64,000 nt of DNA from an uncultured Roseateles sp. (lineage in GTDB: Bacteria > Pseudomonadota > Gammaproteobacteria > Burkholderiales > Burkholderiaceae_C): the NCBI RefSeq assembly GCF_945956965.1, contig NZ_CAMFJS010000005.1, positions 140,415 through 204,414 of the forward strand, given 5' to 3'. The notes below the pieces were generated by a model. The model was not told the DNA's origin. It was given only the letters and a program-made list of their open reading frames with translations, and ran no database searches. The number at the start of each line of letters is the position of its first letter. Position 1 is the first letter of the stretch. Position numbers and translations under genes: made by a program. Of the stretch, positions 28,499-36,148 are shown in pieces.

Positions 28499-29635
28499 CT
28501 AGAGCGACAGCAAATTGCCGCTACGAAATGCCGTGCTGCCGGCCACCTTGCAGACCCGCATGCCGGCACTGGCATAACGCCGCGCCACCCTGGCAAACAG
28601 CAGGCCGGCCACGCTGGCCCGCAGAGGCGTGCGCTGATCTGTCAGCGGATCAATGACCTCGGCCACCACCTCGCCAGCCGCCACCACATCACCGGGCGCC
28701 TTGCAAAAAACCAGGATGCCGTTGTGCGGCGCGGTGATGGGCTCCACGCCTTCCAGCGGCGTGGCCTGACACAACGGTGCGGGCCAAGAGTTGGCTGGAT
28801 CGGCGGCCTCGGAGCCTGGATCAATATGCCCGCGGTGCTGCAAGAACTGCAAGAGCGCTTGCGCGTCCTGCGCGGCCAGGCTGTGATCCACCTCGACCTC
28901 CCCGCGCAACTCCACCGTGGCGGCGAAGCAGGCCAGGGGCACCGGCCGCGTGGGGCCGAAGTGTTCGGCCAGCTCCCACCAGATGCGCGAGATGGTTTCG
29001 TCGAAAGGATCGTCCCCCGACACCCGCGCCACCAGCAAGGCCTGCGCCTGCAGCGCCTGCGCCAGGGGCTTGGCCTGCTCGCTCAAGGGCTCACCGGCGT
29101 AGACATGCAAGACGGCCTGGTTATCGCAATGCAGGTCCAGCACGATGTCGGCATCCATGGCCAGGGTTTGCAGCAGCTGCTTCAGGCCATCCGTGGCGCT
29201 GGCGGGGGCGGCGGCGCCCAACAGCTGAAGACTGGCCTGACGAATCAGCCGGGTGTTTTCGGCGGGGTCCGCGCCCAGCAGCGGCTCCAGCAGCGGAATC
29301 AGGGCAGCGGTGAGGTGGCGGTACTGGCGATTGAAATTGATGCCGGTGCTCATATCGAAGCGCCCGCACAAGCTGCCCTGCATTTCCTGCGCCAAGCCGA
29401 TCGGATTGGCCATGGGCACCAGCACGATTTCACCGGCGATGCGGTCGGCCTGCTCCAGCGCCAGCAATTGCTCGCGCAGATGCTGGGCCACCAGCATGGC
29501 CGGCACTTCGTCGGCATGCAGGCTGGCTTGGATATAGGTCTTGCGGCCGCTTTCACCGCGCCCGAAGTGCAGGCTGCGCAGTTGACGCGTGGTTCCCGCG
29601 CTGGCGGGGGGCAATGCATGCAGCAGTGTTCGCAT
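28499..29635 (-). CDS. cphZ: Cyanophycin dipeptide hydrolase (CphZ/AotO-type M14 metalloenzyme)
   Basis: A 378-residue cytoplasmic protein of the succinylglutamate desuccinylase/aspartoacylase (M14) family. The predicted zinc ligands are His40 and Glu43 (SLHADE) and His159 (DLHCDN); Glu232 (TVELRGE) is the likely catalytic acid. The long TGINFNRQY and C-terminal GILVFCKAPGDVV region fit AotO/CphZ rather than the shorter AstE. CphZ, described in recent work on cyanophycin dipeptide hydrolases, splits beta-Asp-Arg into Asp and Arg. No signal peptide is present. It lies between an exported cyanophycinase and an arginine-type permease. The ATG at 29635 is chosen on family length. Confidence 0.85.
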   Translation of the reverse strand: MRTLLHALPPASAGTTRQLRSLHFGRGESGRKTYIQASLHADEVPAMLVAQHLREQLLALEQADRIAGEIVLVPMANPIGLAQEMQGSLCGRFDMSTGINFNRQYRHLTAALIPLLEPLLGADPAENTRLIRQASLQLLGAAAPASATDGLKQLLQTLAMDADIVLDLHCDNQAVLHVYAGEPLSEQAKPLAQALQAQALLVARVSGDDPFDETISRIWWELAEHFGPTRPVPLACFAATVELRGEVEVDHSLAAQDAQALLQFLQHRGHIDPGSEAADPANSWPAPLCQATPLEGVEPITAPHNGILVFCKAPGDVVAAGEVVAEVIDPLTDQRTPLRASVAGLLFARVARRYASAGMRVCKVAGSTAFRSGNLLSL

Positions 29636-29782
29636 GATGGGGAGTTGTCCAGTCTTGAGTAACGCTTCTGGCGGGCAGGCCAGCTGAAAGGCAGGCAGGC
29701 GAGCAGGTGCAGGCACGCCCAGATGCCAGGGGCGATCAGTTGCGAAATGAAAGTCCGGCGGGCAAGTCACCCGCGCTCAGTG

Positions 29783-31117
29783 CTAACGTGGCAGGCCAGC
29801 GGCAGCCAGGGGTTTGTAGAACGGCCGGCTGATGATCACCGGCTGCACATCCAGGCGCAGGCGCAGCACCGTGTAGTCCTCGCCGCCCATCGCGGCACTG
29901 AACCAGCCCCGGCTGCCCTCGCCCTTGTAGAGCCGGAACTCAAAACCCAGATCGGGTTGCGGCTCGGTGCTGGCACTGCGCCCATCGAAAGCCACGCCCA
30001 GCACTTCAGGGAATGGGCTGTCCAGCAACTGCCCCATGGCGTTGACGATGGTGCTGTCGCCCAGGATGTCGAGGTAGAAAGGCTGCTTGGTGAAGAAGGG
30101 CTTGAAGTCCTTGGCGGCAGGGTCAATGACATGGCCCGCCAGCTTCTTGGCCGAAGGCGTGGTCTGACCGGTTTTGAGGTTATGGCGATCGCCTCGGTCC
30201 AGAAAGCTGAGCTGGGCATTGCGGATATTGAAGGCGGCGAGCGTCTTGTCCTGGCTGGCCTGGCTCAGATCAACCAGCAGCACACCCTTGGCACCCAGCA
30301 CCTCCACATCGTCCCCGCGCAGCAGCGCGGCGCTGTTCTCCTCCACGCCCAGGCCGAGCTGATAGCCCTCGGCTTGCATCAAGGGCAGCAAGCGCCCGAT
30401 GCGGCCCCGCTTGAGGAAATGCTGATCGATGAAGAGCTTGGGGCCGACAAAGCCCAGGCCGCGATCCACCTCCTTCCCGCGCCGCATCTGACCTTTGAGC
30501 ACATGCAGCGCATCCTGCGCATCGCGAAACATCGTCGTGCTCATGATGGCAGCACCCGCGCTGGTGCCGGCAATCAACCCACCGCGCTGATACACCGACC
30601 AGATCGCCTGCAACATGGGCGTCACTTGGCCACCGGGCTGAAAGGTGTCGACGATCAACTCCTGCGCGCCGCCCGAGAAGAACACAGCCTGGGCCGCGCC
30701 CACTTTGGCGATCAGGGCTGGGTCATTGAGACGCGCTTGCAGATCGCTGCCCGCCAGACGGGGCGCCACCGGGATGTGTTCGGCCCGCGCGCCCTGAGCG
30801 TTCAAGGCCTCAATGATCTGGCCGGCGCTGCGTTCGGGGTTGGCGGCAGCGGTCGCAAAGACCGCGATGCGCGCGCCCGGGCCACCAGCCTCGTCCACGA
30901 TGCGCTTCCAAACCTCGGCGTTATCAAACTTGAGCGCGCCGCCAATGATGACCAGCGCGCCGGTGGCCGCGGGCCGTGCAGGAGTATCGGCAGCATTCGC
31001 CGGCGCGGCCCATGCAGGCAGCACCCACAAGCTGCTGGCGAGCAAGGCAAGCGCCAGCGCAGCGCGCCGCCCTGGGCGGGCGGCTCGGCGATGGATTGAG
31101 CGGACAAGGTCTGACAT
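29783..31117 (-). CDS. cphE: Exported cyanophycinase 1 (S51 family, CphE-like)
   Basis: A 444-residue exported serine peptidase that cuts cyanophycin into beta-Asp-Arg dipeptides. The signal peptide occupies residues 1-44 (Arg-rich start, hydrophobic core, AWA/ANA cleavage region). The catalytic S51 domain begins at GALVIIGGALKFDN. The nucleophile is Ser186 in GTSAGA and the catalytic-type His233 lies in DQHFLKRGR. Intracellular CphB enzymes are about 270 residues; this exported form has a C-terminal extension of about 150 residues. It is the first gene of the leftward operon, 147 bases before cphZ, and is divergent from a TonB-dependent receptor. Start at the first ATG after a TTG. Confidence 0.92.
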   Translation of the reverse strand: MSDLVRSIHRRAARPGRRAALALALLASSLWVLPAWAAPANAADTPARPAATGALVIIGGALKFDNAEVWKRIVDEAGGPGARIAVFATAAANPERSAGQIIEALNAQGARAEHIPVAPRLAGSDLQARLNDPALIAKVGAAQAVFFSGGAQELIVDTFQPGGQVTPMLQAIWSVYQRGGLIAGTSAGAAIMSTTMFRDAQDALHVLKGQMRRGKEVDRGLGFVGPKLFIDQHFLKRGRIGRLLPLMQAEGYQLGLGVEENSAALLRGDDVEVLGAKGVLLVDLSQASQDKTLAAFNIRNAQLSFLDRGDRHNLKTGQTTPSAKKLAGHVIDPAAKDFKPFFTKQPFYLDILGDSTIVNAMGQLLDSPFPEVLGVAFDGRSASTEPQPDLGFEFRLYKGEGSRGWFSAAMGGEDYTVLRLRLDVQPVIISRPFYKPLAAAGLPR

Positions 31118-31228
31118 GGCAATGGCGTCTTGATGCAAGGGAATGGCGCCAGTCTGTCAGCGACGCTGCGCGCTCGCTAGCGGGTATGGCCTCAAAACGG
31201 TGCGAAATGGCTCCGCATCGCAAATGCA

Positions 31229-31264
31229 TGTCGCATCGCTGCAAGCCCTGTTGCGCCTGTTCAT
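31229..31264 (+). promoter_or_regulatory. Candidate ArgR operator, plus-strand orientation
   Basis: TGTCGC followed by eight bases and AA (31229-31244) is an exact match to the P. aeruginosa ArgR half-site as I recall it. A second, weaker copy (TGTTGC, eight bases, AT) starts 20 bases later at 31249. The tandem orientation points toward the TonB-receptor gene. Confidence 0.5.
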
Positions 31265-31271
31265 CGCAGGT

Positions 31272-31308
31272 TTACATGCAAGCGACGCGCAATTGCACGC
31301 AAGCGACC
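31272..31308 (-). promoter_or_regulatory. Candidate ArgR operator, minus-strand tandem
   Basis: Reading leftward, GGTCGC-N8-AA-N5 is followed at once by CGTCGC-N8-AA. The period is exactly 21 bases, the spacing expected for two ArgR half-sites. Each hexamer differs from TGTCGC at one or two positions, and both AA pairs are conserved. Seen on the plus strand it is a GCAAGCGAC direct repeat at 31278 and 31299. It points toward the cyanophycinase operon. Confidence 0.6.
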
Positions 31309-31500
31309 GAGCCACCAAAACCCCATAGGCAAGTCATCCGGGCCGCTTCTAGAGTGACTCCAAGGCCAAAGCGCCAAGCCCTGATTTCGATCGACGCCCA
31401 CGCGCCAAGCCTTTGCTCCATAGATGTCCTCGGGCAGCCCCTGCTGCATTTCGTTCTTCTTGCCACTCTTCCCACCTCTTCAGCCAAAGAAGGCCCCACC

Positions 31501-34263
31501 ATGACCCCAACACGCACGCCGCGCCACACCCGTTCGGCCCGCCTATTCAAGATGAAAAGTCTGGCCCAAGCGGCCACGCTCTTGCTGATCGGTGCGCAGG
31601 CGCTGCAAGCGCAGGCCCAGACGCAAGAAGCCAAGCTTGAACGCGTCGAAGTGACTGGCTCCAGCATCAAGCGCCTGGAGGGCGAGAGCGCCCTGCCGGT
31701 GCAAACCATCAAGCGCAGCGATATCGACAAGACCGGCGCCACCACGGCCGCCGAGATCATGAAGAGCATCAGCGCCAACGCTGCGGCACTGACCGATGGT
31801 GCATCGATCACCGACAACACCGGCGGCCAGCGCGGCATGAACGGTGCCAATCTGCGCGGCCTGGGCGTGTCCAGCACCTTGGTGCTGCTCAATGGCCGGC
31901 GCATGGCCAACTTCGCTTCGCCTGGCGACAACGCCGGTGTTGACTTGAACAATATCCCGGCCGGCGCCATCGAACGGGTCGAGGTCTTGAAGGACGGCGC
32001 CTCGGCCATCTACGGCACCGATGCCATCGGTGGCGTGATCAACTTCATCACCCGCAAGGACTATCGCGGCGCCGACGTCAATGTCTACGCCGCCCGCACC
32101 CAAGAAGGCGGCGCAGAAAAGACCGCCGCATCGGTGGGCGGCGGCTTCGGCGATCTGGAGAATGACCGCTTCAACGTCTTTGGTGTGCTGGACATTCAAA
32201 AGCTCGGCAGCTTGCGCTCCAGCGAACGCGACTTTCTGAAAGACCGCCCGCTGGCCACCACCCTGCCCTTTTATATGTCGAGCCGCACCTTCCCGGGTAA
32301 TATCCGCCTGGCTTCGAAGGCGGCGGCGCGCAAGGTGCAACTCGATGCCCTGGCTGCCGCCGGCATGACATTCAACGGCGCGCCCTATAACCAGCGCACC
32401 ATCAATCTGTATGCGCCGGCCTGCAATCCGCCGGCCACCGTGTACGCCAAAGACAATCTCTCCCAGGCCTGCAGCTTTGACTATATGCAGGACACCGAGC
32501 TCTATCCCGAGTCGGACAAGAAGTCCTTCCTTGGCCGCGGCGTGTTCCAGCTCAACAAGGACACCCAGCTCTTCGCTGAAGTGGTGAAGAGCCAGACCCA
32601 GACCCGCTACGTCGCCAGCCCCAACCCGATCGAAATCACCGCCGTGCCCACGGCGGCCATCAACCCCTTCCTGCCCAAGCCTCTGCCTTTTGGCGGCACG
32701 GTCGATGTGCGCCAGCGCGTCACCGAAGGCGGCAACCGGACCAACCAGGTCAGCAGTGATGCCGACCGCCTGGTTGCCGGTGTCAGCGGCACACTGGGCG
32801 GCTGGGACTATGACGTAGCCCTCAACCACGCCATCAATCGCACGGCGGATTCGCTGCGCGACGGCTACTTCCTCTACGACAAGTTCGTGGACGGCGTGCG
32901 CACCGGCAAGATCAATCCATTCGGCGCCTCGCCACAAGCCGGCAAAGACTTGCTCAAGAGCATTGCCGTGCAAGACGATGCCCGCAAGTCCAAGGGCAGC
33001 ACCACCACCCTAGACGCCAAATTCAGCGGTGTGTTGGCCCAGCTGGCCGGTGGTGATCTGGGTGCGGCCTTCGGCGCCGAGTTCCGCCGTGAGGAAACCG
33101 AGTTCACGCCCTCAGCCCTGCTGCTCACCAACAATATCCAGGGCGACCGCAGCTCTCGCGGCGACGCCCCGCCCGCCAGCAGCAATAGCCGCAAAGTGGC
33201 CGCCGTGTTCGGCGAGTTGAATGCCCCGCTGAGCAAGGAGCTGGAGCTGCAAGTGGCCGCCCGCTACGACAAATACAGCGGCGTCGGCGACACCTTCAAC
33301 CCCAAGCTGGGCGTGCGCTGGCAACCCAGCAAGGCGCTGATGCTGCGCGGCTCTGCGGGCACAGGCTTCCGGGCGCCCTCGATCGACGAGCTGACCCGCC
33401 CGACCTCGTTTGGCTCCAGCTCCGCCTTCCTGACCGACCCCGGCTGCGTGGCCCAAGGCTTCGCGGTGGCGGACTGCACGGATCAGTGGCGTGTTGAGCG
33501 CCGCAGCAATGCCAATCTGAAGCCAGAGAAGTCCAAGCAGTTCTCCTTCGGCCTGGCGTTTGAGCCACTCAACGAACTCAGCGCCAGCGTCGATTACTGG
33601 AACATCCGCAAGACCGATGTGATCAGCGATTTGTCCGAGCAAGTCATCCTCGGCAACTTGGCCCGCTACGAGAAAGACTATGTCAAACGCGACCAGTACG
33701 GCGAGTTGATCGACACCATTTTGCTGAAGAAGGAGAACCAGGGTGAGCTGCGCACCTCGGGCATCGATGTGGACCTGCTCTACCGCCTCAAGACGAATGA
33801 GCTGGGCCGCTTCACCGCCAGCCTGACCGGCACCTATGTCTTGAACTACGAGCGCCAGTTCGGTGACGGCGAGCCCTTCCTGAACAACGCCGGCCAGTTC
33901 CTCAGCGACCAGGTGATTCAGAAGTGGCGCCACCGCCTGGCGCTGGACTGGGACATTGGCAACTGGGGCCTGACCGTGGGCAATACCTATTTGTCGGGCT
34001 ATCGCGACCACAACACGGCCTTCAACCCCTACACCGACCAATTGCTGGAGGCGCGCAGCGTCAGCAGCTACTCGCTGTGGGATCTGTCGGGCTCGTGGCG
34101 CGTGAACAAGGACATGAAGCTGCGCGCTGGCGTGCAGAATTTGTTCAACACCCAGCCTCCCTTCTCCAACCAGGGCTACTACTTCCTGGCCACTTACGAC
34201 CCGACCTACACCGACCCGCGCGGCCGGACCTTCTACGCCAGCTTGAACTACTCGTTCCGCTGA
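31501..34263 (+). CDS. TonB-dependent outer-membrane receptor 1, cyanophycin-linked
   Basis: A 920-residue receptor. A long signal peptide (to about residue 40, ALQAQAQ) is followed by the ERVEVTGSSIKR segment typical of this subfamily. The plug domain spans LPVQTIKRSDIDK to the RVEVLKDGASAIYGTDAIGGVINF motif, and the 22-strand barrel ends in ASLNYSFR. The subfamily carries organic substrates such as oligosaccharides and peptides rather than only siderophores. Divergence from an exported cyanophycinase suggests uptake of Asp-Arg dipeptides or oligomers. The ATG at 31501 has an AAGAAGG ribosome-binding site; the frame extends about 520 bases upstream, but that stretch is the control region, not coding. 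Confidence 0.92.
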   Translation: MTPTRTPRHTRSARLFKMKSLAQAATLLLIGAQALQAQAQTQEAKLERVEVTGSSIKRLEGESALPVQTIKRSDIDKTGATTAAEIMKSISANAAALTDGASITDNTGGQRGMNGANLRGLGVSSTLVLLNGRRMANFASPGDNAGVDLNNIPAGAIERVEVLKDGASAIYGTDAIGGVINFITRKDYRGADVNVYAARTQEGGAEKTAASVGGGFGDLENDRFNVFGVLDIQKLGSLRSSERDFLKDRPLATTLPFYMSSRTFPGNIRLASKAAARKVQLDALAAAGMTFNGAPYNQRTINLYAPACNPPATVYAKDNLSQACSFDYMQDTELYPESDKKSFLGRGVFQLNKDTQLFAEVVKSQTQTRYVASPNPIEITAVPTAAINPFLPKPLPFGGTVDVRQRVTEGGNRTNQVSSDADRLVAGVSGTLGGWDYDVALNHAINRTADSLRDGYFLYDKFVDGVRTGKINPFGASPQAGKDLLKSIAVQDDARKSKGSTTTLDAKFSGVLAQLAGGDLGAAFGAEFRREETEFTPSALLLTNNIQGDRSSRGDAPPASSNSRKVAAVFGELNAPLSKELELQVAARYDKYSGVGDTFNPKLGVRWQPSKALMLRGSAGTGFRAPSIDELTRPTSFGSSSAFLTDPGCVAQGFAVADCTDQWRVERRSNANLKPEKSKQFSFGLAFEPLNELSASVDYWNIRKTDVISDLSEQVILGNLARYEKDYVKRDQYGELIDTILLKKENQGELRTSGIDVDLLYRLKTNELGRFTASLTGTYVLNYERQFGDGEPFLNNAGQFLSDQVIQKWRHRLALDWDIGNWGLTVGNTYLSGYRDHNTAFNPYTDQLLEARSVSSYSLWDLSGSWRVNKDMKLRAGVQNLFNTQPPFSNQGYYFLATYDPTYTDPRGRTFYASLNYSFR

Positions 34264-34283
34264 TTCAGAGGGCTTCAGTAAAA

Positions 34284-34320
34284 CGGGGAGTTGGCGCCAC
34301 GGCGCCAACTCCCCGAACTT
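34284..34320. terminator. Bidirectional terminator between receptor 1 and cyanophycinase 2
   Basis: A perfect 15-bp stem (34284-34298 with 34301-34315) and a two-base apex is followed by a T-run on the plus strand and flanked by an A-run on the left, giving T-rich tails in both directions. It separates the two convergent genes. Confidence 0.92.
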
Positions 34321-34335
34321 TTTGTCAAAACGAAA

Positions 34336-35874
34336 TCAGGAACCGTCGCCGCGCTCCACCGCGCTGGCCGCCGGCACTACGGTGCGCGCGCCAGAACCCT
34401 GCCAGGGCGCGTAAATCGGCTGCGGCATGCGCACCGGCGTCACATCCAGGTAAAGGTTGACGACGGTGTACTCCTCACCGCCCATCTCATCCGTGCTCCA
34501 GCCATAGCTGCCGCGGCCTTTGTAGAGGCGGAACAAAAAGCCCAGATCGGCCACTTGATCGCCCGGCTTGGGCAAGGCGTCGAAGCTCAGTCCGCGCACC
34601 TCGTTGCGATTGCTGTCGATCAAATAGCTCATCGCATTGGAGATGGTGGAGTCGCCCAGCATATCGATGTGGAACAGCTCCTCGGTGTAGTAGGGCTTGA
34701 AGTCGGCGGCCAGCGGGTCAAGCTTATCGCCGCGCAATTTGAGCGCGGAGGGCATGGTGACTCGGGTCTTCAGATTGAATTTATCGCCATGGTCAAGATA
34801 GCTCAGGCGCGCATTGGTGACGTTGAAGGCGCCCAGGGTCGGGTCGGTCTTGACCTCGCTAAGGTCCACCAGCAAAGCCCCCTTGCCACCAATCACCTCG
34901 ACCTCGTCGCCGTGCACCACAGCGGCCGTGTTCTCATCCACGCCCAGGCCCAGCTTATAGCCCTTGGCCATCATCAGCGGGATCATGCGACCGAAGCGGC
35001 CGCGCTTCAAAAAATGCTGGTCCACAAACAGATCCGGCCCGACAAAGCCCAGGCCGCGGTCAATCTGTTTCCCCTCGACCCATTTGCCTTTCATGATGTT
35101 GATGACGCTGGGTGCATCCCGGAACATCACCGCGCTCATGATGGCCGCCCCGGCCGAGGTGCCCGCCACCACGCCGCCACGGCGGTAGACATCCCAGATC
35201 GCCTCCAGCATGGGCGTGGCATTACCGCCGGGGGCCAGCACGTCAACGATGCGCTCTTGCGCGCCACCGGTGAAGAACACACCGCGGGAGTTCTTGATCT
35301 TGGCAATCAACGCCGGGTCACGCACCACCTTGTTGAGATCCACCCAGCTGAATTTGGGCGCCACCGGCAAAGCCTCGGCCACCGCGCCACGCCGCTGCAG
35401 CAACTCAATCGCCTGCTTGGCGCTGGCCTCGGGGTCTTCCGAAGCAGTGCTGAGCACCACAAAGCGAGCACCCTTGCCGCCGGCCAGACTGACGATGCGG
35501 CCCCAGACCTCTTCGTTGTCGGACTTCAAGGCGCCGCCGATGGCCACCGCATAGCCCTTGATCAACAAATCCCCTGCCGCGGCGGACGAGCCCGGTGGCA
35601 ATGCCCCCAAGGGCGCGGGTGTTGTGGCACTGCTCGACGGCGTGGCCGTCGCCGGCGCGGGCTTGGTGGCGGAGGCGCCCGAACCGCGAATCACCGTCCA
35701 CACACCGGTCTTGGGATTGGTGGGCGTCTGCACCGGGCCGCTGGCCGCATTGGGGCCTGTGCCGAGTACCGAGTCGGCCGCCTGCAGCGCACCGGCGCCG
35801 CACAAGGACAGCACAACAAGGCCAGCACCCAGCCAGCGTGAGCCGCTTGATGCGAATGGAGGAACGATCTTCAT
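34336..35874 (-). CDS. Exported cyanophycinase 2 (S51 family, CphE-like)
   Basis: A 512-residue paralogue of cyanophycinase 1. The signal peptide covers residues 1-33 (cleavage near LQAAD). A Pro/Ser/Thr/Ala-rich linker, about residues 40-100, precedes the S51 domain at GYAVAIGGALKSDN. The nucleophile is Ser240 in GTSAGA and the conserved His287 lies in DQHFLKRGR. The C-terminal extension also matches that of paralogue 1 (MGGEEYTVVNLYLDV versus MGGEDYTVLRLRLDV). It is transcribed leftward and divergent from receptor 2, repeating the arrangement of the first pair, but no further genes follow it. The linker may place the catalytic domain away from the cell surface. Confidence 0.92.
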   Translation of the reverse strand: MKIVPPFASSGSRWLGAGLVVLSLCGAGALQAADSVLGTGPNAASGPVQTPTNPKTGVWTVIRGSGASATKPAPATATPSSSATTPAPLGALPPGSSAAAGDLLIKGYAVAIGGALKSDNEEVWGRIVSLAGGKGARFVVLSTASEDPEASAKQAIELLQRRGAVAEALPVAPKFSWVDLNKVVRDPALIAKIKNSRGVFFTGGAQERIVDVLAPGGNATPMLEAIWDVYRRGGVVAGTSAGAAIMSAVMFRDAPSVINIMKGKWVEGKQIDRGLGFVGPDLFVDQHFLKRGRFGRMIPLMMAKGYKLGLGVDENTAAVVHGDEVEVIGGKGALLVDLSEVKTDPTLGAFNVTNARLSYLDHGDKFNLKTRVTMPSALKLRGDKLDPLAADFKPYYTEELFHIDMLGDSTISNAMSYLIDSNRNEVRGLSFDALPKPGDQVADLGFLFRLYKGRGSYGWSTDEMGGEEYTVVNLYLDVTPVRMPQPIYAPWQGSGARTVVPAASAVERGDGS

Positions 35875-36048
35875 GGGACGCAGACGCTGTGGCAACTTGC
35901 TTTGAAAAAAAACGGTGGAGGCTGACGCCGCAGCACGCTGAGCCTTTGGGGCAGCAGATGCTCATCACCAGGGACGATGCATGGTAGCCCAGGCATGCGC
36001 GGCCCGCGCTGGTCTGCTCCCCCTAGTTCCAAGTCAAAAACCCAGCCG

Positions 36049-36072
36049 CAAAGTTGTGTGCACGCGACTTTG
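36049..36072. promoter_or_regulatory. 24-base imperfect palindrome upstream of receptor 2
   Basis: Two 12-base halves (CAAAGTTGTGTG and CACGCGACTTTG) match as inverted repeats at ten of twelve positions, with a GTGCAC core. The element lies in the 274-base divergent region between cyanophycinase 2 and receptor 2. Operator function is inferred from symmetry and place only. An AGTCGC-N8-AA half-site on the minus strand overlaps it. Confidence 0.45.
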
Positions 36073-36148
36073 TGCGGTTGACCCCACTGGCCCCAGCCCG
36101 GCGGGCTTCCTAGACTGGACCAAACACCTGTAGCCACCAAGGGAAGCC

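Larger units (their letters stand above)
31118..31500. promoter_or_regulatory. Divergent control region of cyanophycinase 1 and receptor 1 (383 bases)
   Basis: No gene is seen here. The region must carry the promoter of the six-gene leftward operon and of the rightward TonB-receptor. It contains two sets of direct repeats resembling ArgR half-sites, given separately. A TAGAGT hexamer at 31350-31355 has a counterpart (TAGACT at 36111-36116) upstream of receptor 2, but no good -35 partner was seen for either. An AAGAAGG ribosome-binding site precedes the ATG at 31501. Confidence 0.6.

Noticed and set aside
28499..29635. Reading the M14 gene as succinylglutamate desuccinylase (AstE)
   Set aside because: Length and internal motifs fit AotO/CphZ better, and it lies next to a cyanophycinase rather than with astB/astD. 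Not fully excluded without alignment.
30976..31500. N-terminal extension of receptor 1 to a start at 30976
   Set aside because: It would cover the divergent promoter and part of the cyanophycinase gene, and lacks signal-peptide character; the ATG at 31501 has a good ribosome-binding site and signal peptide.
31543..32973. 476-codon minus-strand frame inside receptor 1
   Set aside because: Antisense shadow of a well-supported TonB receptor; no ribosome-binding site or domain.
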